64,000 nt of DNA, taken from the NCBI GenBank assembly GCA_033002965.1, contig JAURVB010010355.1, positions 1 through 64,000 of the forward strand, written 5' to 3'. The notes under the pieces were generated by a model. That model saw nothing but the letters and a program-made list of their open reading frames with translations. It did no database searches and was not told the DNA's origin. This document shows, one piece after another, positions 21,481 through 33,268 of the stretch. Within the stretch, counting starts at the first letter, position 1. Each line of letters opens with the position of its first letter. The stretch is from Piper betle. Lineage: Eukaryota; Streptophyta; Magnoliopsida; Piperales; Piperaceae. Made by a program: the position numbers and the translations under genes.

Positions 21481-24005
21481 TATAAACTCCATGACTTGAG
21501 AGGGTGGGTTTTATACCCATGAACCAATCGGTTTAGCCATCATCCAAATCGAGTTAGTTTCAGAACACGTGCCCCAAGCCGAGGTCGGCTGTGTGTTTTT
21601 GAGCCATGAGTTCAACTGTACCGGAGTGCATGATGATAATGCTAGTAACAAAATAGGAAAATGAGTTATCAGAATATACGACAGTATGCTAGAGTTTTTC
21701 ATTTTCATGCTTTTCATTTGTCGTGTTAGAATGTGCTAGATAGGATTTTTGGGTGGGTTGATAGTTTAGAACATGTTATTTTATTTATTGAGCATATTTG
21801 ATTTTATGTTATTTTATCATATTTGTTTTATATTTTTTACAACTTATTTATTATTATTTACTTTAGTCGGGAGCAAGTCAAGTTTTAATACAAAACTACC
21901 CCCGACTTACCTTCTTCTTCTTACTCCCCAGTTTCTTCCTCCTCCAAGCTGCAACCTTGTTGTTTATTCTTCTCCCCTTGCTCCGCCAGTGACCGCCTAT
22001 GCCACCACCGACCACAGTGACCCCCTCACCGTCGACTTTGCTTCACCCCTGCCCCTTCTTCCTTTCTTCTCTTCCTCCTTTTTCTCTGTTTTCCACTTAC
22101 AGTTGCCACCGCTACTGCTTGCATGCGTTGCAGCTGGCCAGCAATGATGGCAACGACCTTTGTCATCCCTCCCTAGCCCTTCCCTTGTCCTTCCTGACCT
22201 TTCCTGACTTGTGCAACAGCATGCAATGCAACCCGTGCTAAAAACAGGGCCTCTGATTGAATGTACAGTAGCCGGTGACTAGCGTCACCGCCGGCCAATC
22301 GCGCACCACCCCGCCACACAGTCCCATCCCCCTAGCCAATCTCAACCTTCCCTAGCCCTTATCCCCTCTCTCTAGCCGACACCATCTCCTTGAGCCACTC
22401 CCTTAGCCGGCCACAACCAGTGTCGCTGCCGGCAATTGGTTGTTGCCGCTAGTCAGTGGTGCTCTGACTATGTCGAGCTGCCCTTCCCCTTCTCCGTGTC
22501 ACTCTTGGGACGGCAGCAACAACCGTCGTCCCCTTCCTTACGGCACCTGCAATCACCACTGTCGCCGCAAAATCATTGCTTAATTGATGGCTTAGGTATA
22601 CAGATTTAATTTTTATTTCATTTTTTATATGATTGACCATCATTAGCTTGTGCATCATTTTGGTAACATTCATAGATTTGATTGTGTCCTAATTTTAGTT
22701 GTTATAATTATGAAAATTAGTTGATTAGTTAATTACAAATACGTGCTTGTTGATTTTTCTATTACTTAATGTTGGATAATTGACTCATGAATTATGCATC
22801 TAGTTCTAATGATTAAATTGTTCTAATTGAGTATTAGTAGTTTTATAAAAAAATTGATCTTTATTTAGTTAATTGATATGTATAGATTACATATTAACAA
22901 ATTCGTGATGTTCAGGACATGATCGCCAAGGAATATTGATTTATATGACATGATTATGAGGATTTGTTGGATTGATCAAGATATGCATGCTTGCCCTAGT
23001 GTTAATTGCTTTATCCATCATGTTATTCATGCATTATATGAGAGTATATGGGCTTTAGAATTTAGTATTGTTTGTGAAGGTTCGGTGTAGGAGCTCGATG
23101 TATAAGCTGCAATACCCCATTTGGAGCTTCTACCAGGTCTGTTTAGGACTCGCACTCTTGATTGTCGATCTCTTCTATTGTTTCTTGGGATTGTATGTTG
23201 GAGGACATGTTAAGTGGTGATTTATGGGACCCCACTTAACATGGGCCATTTTAGCGAACAGGTTTTTAGAATTAATAACCCTAAAGGATGAGATCCCACA
23301 AGTTTGATTTTGAAAATAAGATCCACAGCAAGTTGCCTTTGGGCCTAACATATTAAATCTCTTCTTAGGCCTATATAAGATTTTTATTGAGTTTGCAGTG
23401 AGATGAGAGATGGTGACACCGACTTGCACGTACTATGAGTGGGTGCACGTGCAAGTCACAGCGGGTTTCCCTTTCTGAGGGATCCTAATAACCCAGATAA
23501 TCATGGGGTTTATGGTTATTGTTCAATACAACGCACATCCAGACTTGTAGTTTAATGGGCACTAAAGGCGACTGCTTGAGAGTACACTGTGTTCGTGCTC
23601 GAAGCCAGGAGAAATATGGAGGATCGAAGAGGGTTTATGATATACTAGTAGTCGGAAGGACAAGAAGAAAATGAGAAAATACTGAGAGAGGCATCAGACT
23701 AGTCAGTTTGGGATGCCATCTTGACTATAGCTGGATGACTCCTCAGTAGTTACCCTTATGCATATACTCTGATAGAGTATATGCATGTTTTTCTTTTCAC
23801 AAGAGTAGTCCCTCATAGACAATTTGTTATTAGTTACTTTTCTTTACCAGTGACAACCGTTGCTGATAGTTTTCTATTATATATGTAGTTGAGCATCAGA
23901 CACAACAAGAAATGCTGGACTTAACAAATGAGGAGTGACATCTTTGTACACACATATGCCCGGCGATAGGACGCTTATTTGTGACATTCGTGATTATGTG
24001 GAACT
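21481..24005 (+). mobile_element. Family-A LTR (A6) inserted in Retro4, right end lost
   Basis: It starts as TATAAACTCCATGACTTGAG, a mutated TGTAAAACCCACGATTCGAG, directly against Retro4 pol. It follows the A-LTR order through the U3 block (21900-22560), the region around 23120 (GGAGCTTCTACCAGGTCTG), a TATA-like TATATAAG at 23372-23379 and U5 (to about 24005). There it is cut by an inverted A LTR. It is strongly diverged, so it is an old insertion. Confidence 0.82.
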
Positions 24006-25385
24006 TTTGATAAGTAAAGAAGTCAAACTAGAAGCATGTATTAAACGGATCTGGCAAAAGATTCAATCGTGTCTACGCACCTAGGTGGCGAGCTCCTACT
24101 CCATACCTATACATCAAACTAGAGGCTAATGCCCACTTATGATCCATTCACACATCCTATAGCACACACACATCAAGACACACTCACATGAATCATACAT
24201 CAATCCACATAAGATTTCCTACACTACATTGTTTTAGATTATGACACTTACTTAATTTACCTAATTAGTTCCTTAGCATTCATTTTAATACAATTCAATC
24301 ATGTAATTCATATTTTTATTACATTAAAATAGTAACACATAAATTCATCTATCCTAGCATGTTGTCAGCAATCGGCAATCTCTAGGGTTTTATCGCCCGA
24401 CTCGAGACTCAATTTTTGACCTGGCGGCATCCGAAGTTCGATTGGCTTAGACTGGATGAATTTGGTTGAAGATCGAGCAAATTTTAGAAAATACAGTTTA
24501 CCTGCAGTTTTTGGCAATTTTGTGATAGTTTTGAGTGGTTTCGTAAATGCTTTATGAAGGTTTTCCTATGACTTTTTCGGCGAGGCAATCAAAGCTATGG
24601 GTTGGCACTGGCTTGGCGAGCTCAACCCAATGGTGGTGTTGGTCAGGATGGCAATGGCAGTGATGACTGTCAGCTATAGTTATGTATCATCTGAGTTTGG
24701 TCGGCTTGTCTAATCATCCATTGGCTAGCTTCAATGGCGGCATTGGGTATGGGGGAAATGGTGAGGGGTCAAAGGGGGAGGCGGTGGTGGCATGGCTATA
24801 GCGGAGGGGCACGAACGGCTGTGAATCAACGCCGGGACAGGTGGAACAATCACGTGGGGTTGGGGCATCATGGAAACTAGGCGGTGACAAGGAATGTGGG
24901 GGTTGGCGCAGAGACACTCCAGTGGGGCTCTGCAACAATGATCAGCGACGGTGAGGTGGTTGGAGGGGGTTGTCAATGGTGAGGGTAGGGGTGGCGTTGA
25001 GGGTTAGGGAAGGGGTCATGTGAGGGTGAAGTCTCGAGTAATCTTGTAAATAAAACCTGACTCGAATCTGTCTCAATTAAAAATAATAACTAACTCGAAA
25101 AAATCCTTTAAAAATCCAAAAAATATAGGTAAAAAATCCCATAAAATATAATACACACTATAACATCATAATGTCTATAACTAATAATCTACCCAAAATA
25201 CTTCTACAATCAAGTACAAAAAAAATAAGTACATCTAGTCATATGCTCTAATAACTTATTTCTCATCATCTTTTGAATCTTATCATTATATATTCATGTA
25301 CATCTGACCCTCATCGCTCATAACTCACGGCTAGCCTCGACTTAGCATGTGGTTCATGAACATGATTCGACTTGAACCAACGGTT
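24006..25385 (-). mobile_element. Family-A LTR (A5), inverted, U3 part
   Basis: It matches 18680-20060 of the Retro4 LTR in the same orientation, including CACCTAGGTGGCGAGCTCCTAC and the U3 GC-rich block at 24600-25020. It breaks at GAACCAACGGTT (25385), where a plus-strand A LTR starts. The missing tail of about 35 bp reappears at 41022-41056, after that LTR ends, which shows that the LTR was inserted into this one. Confidence 0.82.
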
Positions 25386-26759
25386 ACCCGTGACTCGAGT
25401 CTGAGTTTTTAAATCTAAACCAGTTAGTTTGACAGTTATTTTCAATCAGGGCATGAACCATGAGAATCATGTGTACCCACGTAATGATGATAATACCAAT
25501 AAGACAATAGTAGAATAAGTTATCAGAATATATGAGAGTATGCCATATCTTCTTTATTTATTTTAATATTAGATCGTTGATTTATTTTTTGGTTGAATAA
25601 TGCATTAGGATGTGTTACGGGTAGTTTGGGTGGGTTATTAGGTATAGATCATTCCATTGTGGTGTTATGGTGTGTATTATATTTTATGGGATTTTTTTCT
25701 ATTTTTCTGGATTCATTTAGGAATTATTATGAGTTAGTATTATTTTTAACTCGAGTTAGAATCGAGTCTAAGTTTTATTTATGAAATGACACCCAACATA
25801 CTCCCCGACCACTTGACTCCCCGACACCTTTTATTCCAAACCCTGGATGCCACCCCTTTACCTGCCGTTAATGTCGCCTCTGATTGCCACCCCATCGCTG
25901 AGCCTTGCTGCGCCGTCGCCATGCGCCCCAAGAGCCCTCGGACGTCGCTCAACCTCCACCACCCAAGGGAGCCACTCCCTAGCATTGTGTTCCAGTCATC
26001 GATTCCGTAGCCAGCAATCGTCGCAACAACCATGAGTTGCCACCTCAATGTCACCTACCCTCCCACGACCTTTCCCTGCAAGAGCGGAGCCTAGTTCCAC
26101 CCATCCCGGCCTGATCTCGTCACCCCACCACCGACCACCACTATTTTGTCCTTTTCCGGCAAGCCGCATCCTCTGCCGACCTCGTCGACGCCGTGGACGA
26201 ATAGGGCTCACCAAGCTGGTGCCATGGCACCCCATACTACCACCATCCTGTCGGTAGATGCAGCTGGTAACAGTTGGCCAAAAACCCGCCAAAATCGCTG
26301 GAAAACCACATTTTATAGAATTCACTATGACCTTCAAACACCAACGGGTACCGAATTAGAATCTTGAGCCACGCAACGAACCCTAGCCATCGCGTCACGC
26401 ATTGCTGGCGATGCGAGGTATGATTACCTCCAATTTTATTATTTAAAAATCGATGATTGTTAGCACACCATGGTAGGATTGAGGACTTCATGTATTAGAT
26501 ATTTCTATTCTAAATAAAAATATAAATTTGCTTGATTGAAGTGTATTAAAATGAATGTTAATAAACTAATTAGGAAAACTAAATAATTGCCATAATCTAA
26601 TACAATGCGGCGTAGGAAAACTTACATGAGATTGATGTATATGTGGTGTGTATATGTTATAGGATGTTTGATGCATCATTCAGTTAGCGGGTGTTAGCTT
26701 CTATATTGGATGTGTAGGTATGGAGTATGAGTTTGCCTCGTAGGCACATGGACACGATT
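25386..26759 (+). mobile_element. Family-A LTR (A4), left part
   Basis: It begins ACCCGTGACTCGAG (the first 6 bp of the LTR are lost or mutated) and runs through the U3 GC-rich block (25800-26400) to GGCACATGGACACGATT at 26759. There the composite family-C unit interrupts it. The remainder is 39525-41021. The combined length of about 2.9 kb is normal for an A LTR, so this was a complete solo LTR before it was split. Confidence 0.88.
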
Positions 26760-26912
26760 TGTAACGACCTGGCCCAAAGTGTAACGTAATGGGCCTAAGT
26801 CATTTCTTTAAAATGGTTAACCCAAGTTAAAGATCTATAGTCCATTCCCACTTATAAGCAGGATCTTCTCCGAGTAGGTCTTAAAAGTGGGACTAAGTTG
26901 AGGGATCTCACA
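26760..26912 (-). repeat. TRIM LTR at left end of the composite
   Basis: These 153 bp match the TRIM LTRs at 8811-8964 and 9122-9275 (TGTAACGACCTGGCCC to GGGATCTCACA). No second TRIM LTR is present on the right; a family-C LTR takes its place. Confidence 0.9.
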
Positions 26913-27138
26913 ATCCACCCACCTTAGGAAATTTCGTCCCCAAAATACATATGCTTGGCCCCTTGCTAGCCCCAGCCCAAGACCTTTCTGGCTCATGACT
27001 GGCAGATTAGCCAACGTCCCTAGTCTAGCCCGTTGCTAGCCCCAGCTCATGACCTTTCTGGCCTGTGACAGGCAGCCTAGCCAACGTCCTTAGTCTAGCC
27101 CACTATCTAACACGGAACCAGGTTGGTCTGATACCAAC
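26913..27138 (-). mobile_element. TRIM interior with PPT and PBS
   Basis: On the minus strand the PBS TGGTATCAGACC lies next to the C-LTR end at 27139, and the purine tract TAAGGTGGGTGGAT lies next to the TRIM LTR. A segment of about 68 bp (TTGCTAGCCCCAG to AGTCTAGCCC) is present twice, once in the TRIM at 8811. It carries no coding sequence. Confidence 0.88.
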
Positions 27139-27435
27139 TGTAATGACCCGCCCGAACCGGACCGAGTGTTACTTAAAATTATAGTTAACGTAAATGTAAC
27201 TTTCCAAAACATGAATTTAAATACCGCACATAGTCCTGCAAGATATAATATAAAGCATAACAATAAATCATGTTCTCTAAAATTTAAAATAGCCGTCCCA
27301 CAGTCTCGGACCGTTTCCCATTGCCACATTTATAACACAAGAGAATAATAAGGAAGTCCAACTTTATTATCGATTCACCATACCTGGGTTGGTAAAAGAA
27401 CCACCAACCACACTTCTATTCTTTAGTCCCAAAGC

Positions 27436-27468
27436 TGCTCACCTGCGGAGGCAATTCCGCGTTAGTGA
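27436..27468 (-). promoter_or_regulatory. Conserved family-C LTR motif
   Basis: An inverted copy with an intact core (GCGGAATTGCCTCCGC and then AGGTGAGCA on the minus strand), 300 bp from the LTR end. See 16028-16060 for the features of the motif. Confidence 0.5.
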
Positions 27469-27547
27469 TAAAACCACTAAGCCACATAATTAAATGAAAC
27501 AAGTCAATATAATCCCTATTATCATTTCCCTCATTTTTATTATTATT

Positions 27548-28045
27548 ATTTCACAAGACTGTTAGTAATTATCTCTCAGGTCATTCTGAAATTAGTAATT
27601 TGTCTCTCAAATCATTCTGAGATTAGTAAAAGTTGTTCCCAGCTCATTTTAAGATAATAAAAAGTCTCCCAACTCATTCTGAGATTAGGTGGTCTTCCAA
27701 TTTATTTTTAGATTACTCATGGTCTCCCAGTTCATTCTTAGATTAGAAATCGTCTCCCAGCTCATTTTTAGATTGGGTGGTCTCCCAATTCATTTTGAGA
27801 TTAGTCATGGTCTCCCAGTTCATCCTGAGATTAGAAATTGTCTCCCAGCGCTTTCTGAGATTATGTGGTCTCCCAATTCATTTTGAGATTAGTCATGGTC
27901 TCCAAGTTCATTCTGAGATTAAAAATTGTCTCCCATCTCATTCAGAGATTAGAAAACGACTCCCAGCTCATTCTGTGATTAGGTGGTCTCCCAATTTATT
28001 TTGAGATTAGTCGTGGTCTCCGAGTTCATTCTGAAATTAGTGCCA
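27548..28045 (-). repeat. LTR tandem array (inverted)
   Basis: The same ~29-bp monomer family as 15216-15935, about 16-17 copies, in the opposite direction (TCTCCCAGCTCATTCTGAGATTAG-type units). Monomer types again alternate with a period near 88 bp. Confidence 0.9.
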
Positions 28046-29930
28046 ACAAAGGCTACCAATTTGGGAAAATACAACATTTCATATAGTTATACCAGTTTGG
28101 GAAAATATAACATTTCAAATAATTATATGGACAATACAACATTCCAATAAATTATACAGACAATATAACATTTAAAATAATTATACAGACACATAGTAAT
28201 TTTAAAGGTGTGGCCCCGTGTCGGACTGAGTCAATTCCCGATTGTGTTACAGTGCATGGTGGTCGAATCTGGGCTCAGGCCGACTAGGGCTGCCAACAAG
28301 GGAAAGTACAACATTTCAAATGATTCATACAACATTTGAAATGATTATACGGACCTAAATATTTCGAACTTGCAGCTGCGACCAATGATCATAATTTGAA
28401 CGAGAATATAAAATTATACATTAGTATAATTTTATTCGAGTAGGAATGCATGCAACTAAATATCTAATATATATGTCATTTCCAATAATATTAAATATTA
28501 AATTATCAACAAATCTAGTAAGATAATCAATTATCCCTGTGACATAATCATTTAAGTCCTGCTTTACATTTTAAATTAATTATCTAAATCGTAATTAATA
28601 CTTAACAATGATAAAATAATTATTACTAATCAACAAGTATTTAATTTTCCTTTTCGATAATAATTACTTAACCCCGATGTTGATGATTTAGTTTACTGTT
28701 ATGATTTTTTTAATTGCTACTATTATTTATAGCAATTTAATTAATTAAGTTGATCGATTAAATTATTTAAAATAATTTTTATTATTCTAAAATATTATAA
28801 ATAAAATTAATTTAAATTATTCGACTCAATAAAGTTTCGAAATTTATTTATTTTCATTATGCTATTTAGGTTCGACGCGAGTGCTTGCTACACGACTGTA
28901 GTTTAATAACGCATTTTCTACATTACTCACTCGTTATTAAAATAATCACTTTATTTACCTAATATTAAATTTAATATGGTAAAGGTAAAATCTTTATTTT
29001 ATTAATTAACTATAACCCTCCCATTGAACTTAATCGCTTGAATTACGTCGATTAATTATCAACCGTTTATCATTACCGTGTTTTTAATCACTTGTGGCGA
29101 TTTCTTACAATAATTAGTTAGTTTAGTAAATTTACCCATAACCCATTAAAATAATTATTTTTTAAAGATTTATTACGAGTTTGAATTATTTTTAACTCGA
29201 GTTGGTATCGAGTCAGGTGTTATTTAAGATTTGGTAATATTATTTAACCCGATCTATGTCGAGTCGAGCATTATTTACAAGTTTGCCACCCAAGGTAATT
29301 TTTTTCCTTTTTCTTCTCCGGCATGCTCTGTTCCCGACTCCAAGCGCCCTCCAGCCTCTACCGCCACCGACCACCTCCGGCCCCCGTCAATTGTCGCCGA
29401 CCAGCCTTGCCATGCTGTTGCGGTGTCACCCCGGCCAACTCTGGCCGTCTTCCAGCCGCGGCGACGCCCGCATCGCCTGCCTAGCGGCGCACTCGGGTCG
29501 GCAATTCTACCGCCTGCGAGCGTCGCAGCCTCAATTGAGTGCTCGCCTCGTCACCCTCGACCACCAATCTACCTTCCCCAGCCATATTAGAACCCGTCGC
29601 CACCCAGGATGGCCGTCTTCCCCCACCGTCGTCGCACCTGTTTTTGCCGTCGTCTTCTATTTTTGGCCATTTACCACCCCAGGCCGACATCCACACACAT
29701 GAGATCGACCCTACACTGATCGACGAAGAGAGGAGGATCATCTTCTGACGTTGGAACAACCCTTGCCACCGATTCTCGGCGGCCTTGCCTGTGCTTCCCC
29801 ATCTCGCCGAAACAGGGGACTCGTCGGCCGAATTAAAGTTTGATTTTTGTTTAGTTTCTTTCTTGTTGATTTTAAACTTTAATCCTCACGATTATAAAGC
29901 TTATTGTCAAATTAAAATATGCATGCTAGA

Positions 29931-30279
29931 AAATTATGCGGCTAAATGGTTTTATCACTAACGCAGAATTGCCTCTGTAGGTGAGCAGCTTTGGACTAAA
30001 GGATAGAAGTGTGGTTGTTGGTTCTTTTACCAACCTAGGTATGGTGAATAGATAATAAAGTTGGACTTCCTTATTATTCTATTATGTTATGAATGTTGCT
30101 ATGGGAAACGGTCCGAGACTGTAGGACAGTTATTTTATATTTTAGTGAACATGATTTATTGTTATGATTCATATTATATGTTGTGAGACTTATTTGCTGT
30201 ATTTCAATTCATGTTCTGGAATATTACATCTACATTACCTATTAAGTAACTCCCCGTCCGGTTCGGGCGGGTCGTTACA
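29931..30279 (+). repeat. Family-C LTR, U5 end (Retro3 5' LTR remnant)
   Basis: The last ~350 bp of a C LTR, matching 39172-39519, ending GGCGGGTCGTTACA just before the PBS. With the inverted copy at 27139-27490 it forms a pair of inverted arms of about 340 bp separated by about 2.4 kb. Confidence 0.9.
29955..29987 (+). promoter_or_regulatory. Conserved family-C LTR motif
   Basis: TCACTAACGCAGAATTGCC followed by TCTGTAGGTGAGCA. Two stem positions have changed by transitions, so the stem is weakened. Confidence 0.45.
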
Positions 30280-30281
30280 TG

Positions 30282-30294
30282 TGGTTTCAGAGCC
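30282..30294 (+). other. Retro3 primer-binding site
   Basis: TGGTTTCAGAGCC lies 2 bp after the LTR end. It has one mismatch (A to T) from the initiator-Met PBS TGGTATCAGAGCC. Confidence 0.88.
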
Positions 30295-30456
30295 AAGTTT
30301 CCCACAAGATCATATTTTATGACTCAATTAGCTTCTTGAAAGTCCAATAATTATCTTTTCCCAGTGTGTTGTGTTATTAATTAACATATGTATTCACTAA
30401 TAAACCTAAGTCATAACTGAAAAAAACTAATGAACCATGATGGTTCGACGTTTTAG

Positions 30457-31130
30457 ATGGCAGGCACTCGTAGACAGTCAAACTGAGCTACACCGCTCAA
30501 TGCGAACACCGAGAATGTATTGGCTCAGATCCTGACGGCCATACAGGGACTGGTACAGGCTTTAGAAAATACAAATTCTATGGTTCAAAATATAATTTAG
30601 CGGTTACTAGGAGTGGTAGAAGGGCATGGAGCCACAAACTCGGCAGCGGGTCCCACGATCACCTAAGATGGTGGTCAGGGAAGTGCCGAAGGTTGGGCAA
30701 GGTTAGCAGACCCGGTCGAGCATGGGGAGCATCCAAACCCAATGCCAGCGGTAGTCCGACAAGTGGTGCTGCCTGTGGTTGATGATGGTGATTGCTACAC
30801 AGTGGAAAAATTTAGAAGGAATGAAGCTGATGTATTTATTGGAGGGATTGATCCAATGAAGGCAGAGAACAGGATTGACATTACTGAAAAATCATTTAGA
30901 GCTCTGTCTGTGCCCCACTGCCATCAAGTCAGATTGTCAACATGCATGCTTTAAGAGGAAGCATCTTACTGGTAGAAATCCATGGAGAAAACCACTTTCC
31001 ATCCATGTGAGATTTCCACCATCGCGTGGGTGGAATTTGTGGCAGCTTTAAATTGACAATAATTTCTAGGGCCCATTGTCCAGAAAAACATTGGCGTTAG
31101 CCAATTTGGTTGAGGGGGAGGATTCAGTTC
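30457..31130 (+). pseudogene. Retro3 gag, broken
   Basis: The ATG at 30457 opens MAGTRRQSN. After a stop the frame continues as NTENVLAQILTAIQGLVQAL, the same N-terminus as the Retro2 gag. A later frame (30742-30954) reads EKFRRNEADVFIGGIDPMKA and ENRIDITEKSFRALSVP, the start of the capsid-like domain of plant Ty3/gypsy Gag. Pieces such as WVEFVAALN near 31028-31055 continue it. The rest of gag, the zinc knuckle and the protease are deleted. It would have formed the particle shell. Confidence 0.8.
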
Positions 31131-31139
31131 GGGAATAAG

Positions 31140-31968
31140 TGCATTCCCATACGAACTTCCAAGGTTACCTCTTAAGCGGACACTAGAGTTTGCCATTGAC
31201 CTAGCACCTGGAGTGACACTAATTTCTAAAGCACCAGTCTTGACACTGCCAAATGGAAATGAAGGATTTGTAGTCTTCAGCGATGCGTCTTTGTTGGGTT
31301 TAGGATGCGTCCTTATGCAAGAAGGTATGGTGGTGGCCTATGCCTCTCATCAATTGAAGATTGATGAGTAAAATTATGCAACCCATGACTTGGAACTAGC
31401 AGTAGGAGTTTTTGCCCTGAAGATTTGGAGACACTACTTGTATGGGGCCCAGTTTGAAGTCTTCATTGACCACAATAGTTTGAAGTATATCTTTACCCAG
31501 AATGACCTTAACCTTCGACAGAGGCGGTGGATAGAATATTTGAAGGACTATGACTTCCAAATCTTATACCATCCAAGGAAAGCGAATGTGGTGGCCGACG
31601 CGTTGAGTCGGAAGGGCAAAGTGGACAAAAGTCAGCACTTAGCTAGACTTTTGGCCATGTCAGCAGAAGTGGTAGCTATCAACCCAATGGAGCAACTAAC
31701 AGGGTTATTGGCAAATTTGGTTGCTTCCAATGATTTAGTTAATCGTGTTAAGCTAGCACAAATGGGTGATGAGGAGATGAATAAAATGTTGGACAAGATT
31801 CCTGACATTGGAGCTAATTCAAATAGTGTGATCAGATTAAGAGGAAGGATGTGTGTATCCAAGGATAATGCACTGAGGTGGGATATTTTGGAGGAGGCTC
31901 ATCGGTCAAAGTTCTCGATACACCCGGTAGTTACTAAAATATATCATGATTTAAAGCGAACCTACTGA
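31140..31968 (+). pseudogene. Retro3 RNase H after a large RT deletion
   Basis: The RT lead-in (LKRTLEFAIDLAPG, ISKAP) jumps directly to VLTLPNGNEGFVVFSDAS, which lies about 270 codons further on in Retro2, so the whole polymerase is missing. The junction falls at GCACCA, a hexamer present at both corresponding sites of Retro2 (about 6458 and 7290). RNase H then runs on: [31 protein letters not shown] and [10 protein letters not shown] all keep the acidic residues lost in Retro2. A stop near 31368 (DE then stop) interrupts it, and the frame 31390-31968 carries the rest. Confidence 0.88.
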
Positions 31969-33150
31969 TGGATTGGGATGAAGAGGGATGTTGTGGATTT
32001 TGTCTCTAAGTGTCAGACTTGCCAACAGATCAAAGCCCAACATCAACTACCTGGAGGACTATTGCAACCTTTAGAAATACCAATGTGGAAATGGGAGTGT
32101 GTCACATGCAATTTTATTTCAAAGCTCCCAAGAACTCAAAAGAAGCATGACTCCATATGGGTAGTTGTGGACCGACTAACTAAGGTAGCTCACTTCGTCC
32201 CCACAAAATCAATGGGAACGGCGGAATACCTGGCAGGATTATATGTTGACAATATTGTCAAATTGCATGGGATTCCAAAGGAGATAGTCTCCGATCGTGA
32301 TCCTCTATTCACCTCACATTTCTGGGAAGCTTTTCAAAAGCCATGGGAACTCAAATTAAGTTGAGTACAACATATCATCCCCAAACTGATGGTCATAGTG
32401 AGAGGACTATTCAAACTTTGGAAGATTTGTTAAGAGCTTGCATTCTTGACTGGGGGGTGACTGGGAGAAACACTTAGCCTTGGCTGAAGTCACCTACAAT
32501 AACTCTTACCAAGCCAGTATAGGGATGGCACCATTTGAAGCCTTATATGGTAGGCCCTGTAGATCTCCATTGTGCTAGCTGGAGTCTACCGAAGCAGTTA
32601 TAGTTGGGCCAGAGATGGTGAGGGACGCAATTGATACGGTAAAACTCATTCAGCAAAGACTTAAGACAGCCGAGGATCGACAAAAGAGTTATGCTGATAC
32701 TCGAAGGAAGGACCTAGAGTTCCAAGTGAGGGAGTTTGTGTACCTAAAGACATCTCCTACGAAGGGGGTGATCAAATTTAAAATATCAGGGAAGTTGAAG
32801 CTAAGATTCATAGGACCGTTTTCAATCCTAGATCGAGTTGGGAATTGTGCATATAGATTAGCATTGCCACCAAGCCTAACTAGAGTACACAATGTTTTCC
32901 ATGTGTCAATGTTAAAGAAGTATATACTGGATGAGGATCATATTATCACAAATTTTGAAGACTCAGAGCTACAATCAAATTTAACCTATGAGGAAAAGTC
33001 GATCCGCATCTTGGCAAGAGAAATAAAGAGACTCAGGAACAAGGAAATTCCTTTGGTATAAGTATTGTGGAAAAATTAGGGGTCAGAAGAAGCTACATGG
33101 GAGTCTGAACAAGAAATGACAAGGAAATACCCTAGCCTGTTTGTGGCATA
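31969..33150 (+). pseudogene. Retro3 integrase and chromodomain-like tail, broken
   Basis: A frame from 31978 carries CQTCQQIKAQHQ, VVVDRLTKVAHFVPTKS and GIPKEIVSDRDPLFTSHFW (both Asp). A one-base loss near 32338 shifts it. DGHSERTIQTLEDLL (Glu) follows in the next frame, and another base loss near 32454 shifts it again. The frame 32615-33061 holds the post-core module (ALPPSLTRVHNVFHVSMLKK) and [10 protein letters not shown] before a stop. KYPSLFVA near 33125-33150 marks the native end. It aligns with Retro2 throughout and has no TRIM insertion, so it shows the uninterrupted arrangement. Confidence 0.9.
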
Positions 33151-33255
33151 GGAGCTTTATAATTGTAGCGGCATGAACTGATCCCCAAGAAATAAATAAA
33201 GGTAATCATAATTGTTCTATTGCCTGTTATGATATTTTGGGGATGAAATATTTCC

Positions 33256-33268
33256 AAGCTGGGGAGAT
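33256..33268 (+). other. Retro3 polypurine tract
   Basis: AGCTGGGGAGAT-type tract immediately before TGTAAAGACC at 33269, equivalent to 9789-9800. Confidence 0.9.

Larger units (their letters stand above)
27139..29921 (-). repeat. Family-C LTR, inverted, lacking its first ~310 bp
   Basis: On the plus strand it starts TGTAATGACCCGCCCGAACC, the inverted C-LTR end, and follows the inverse of the Retro3 3' LTR up to the part matching about 33577. It includes a conserved motif (27436-27468), a tandem array and a GC-rich block (29290-29800). At 29921-29931 it turns directly into a plus-strand C-LTR end. The frames of 119 and 148 residues in the GC-rich block overlap each other and lack motifs. Confidence 0.9.

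Noticed and set aside
24006..26759. Large recent palindrome of two A LTRs around 25385
   Set aside because: The two arms differ too much to be a fresh inverted duplication. The displaced tail at 41022-41056 shows that one LTR inserted into the other.
29231..29759. Frames of 119, 148 and 92 residues
   Set aside because: They sit in the GC-rich block of the inverted C LTR, and the equivalent block at 33660-34200 does not keep the same frames.
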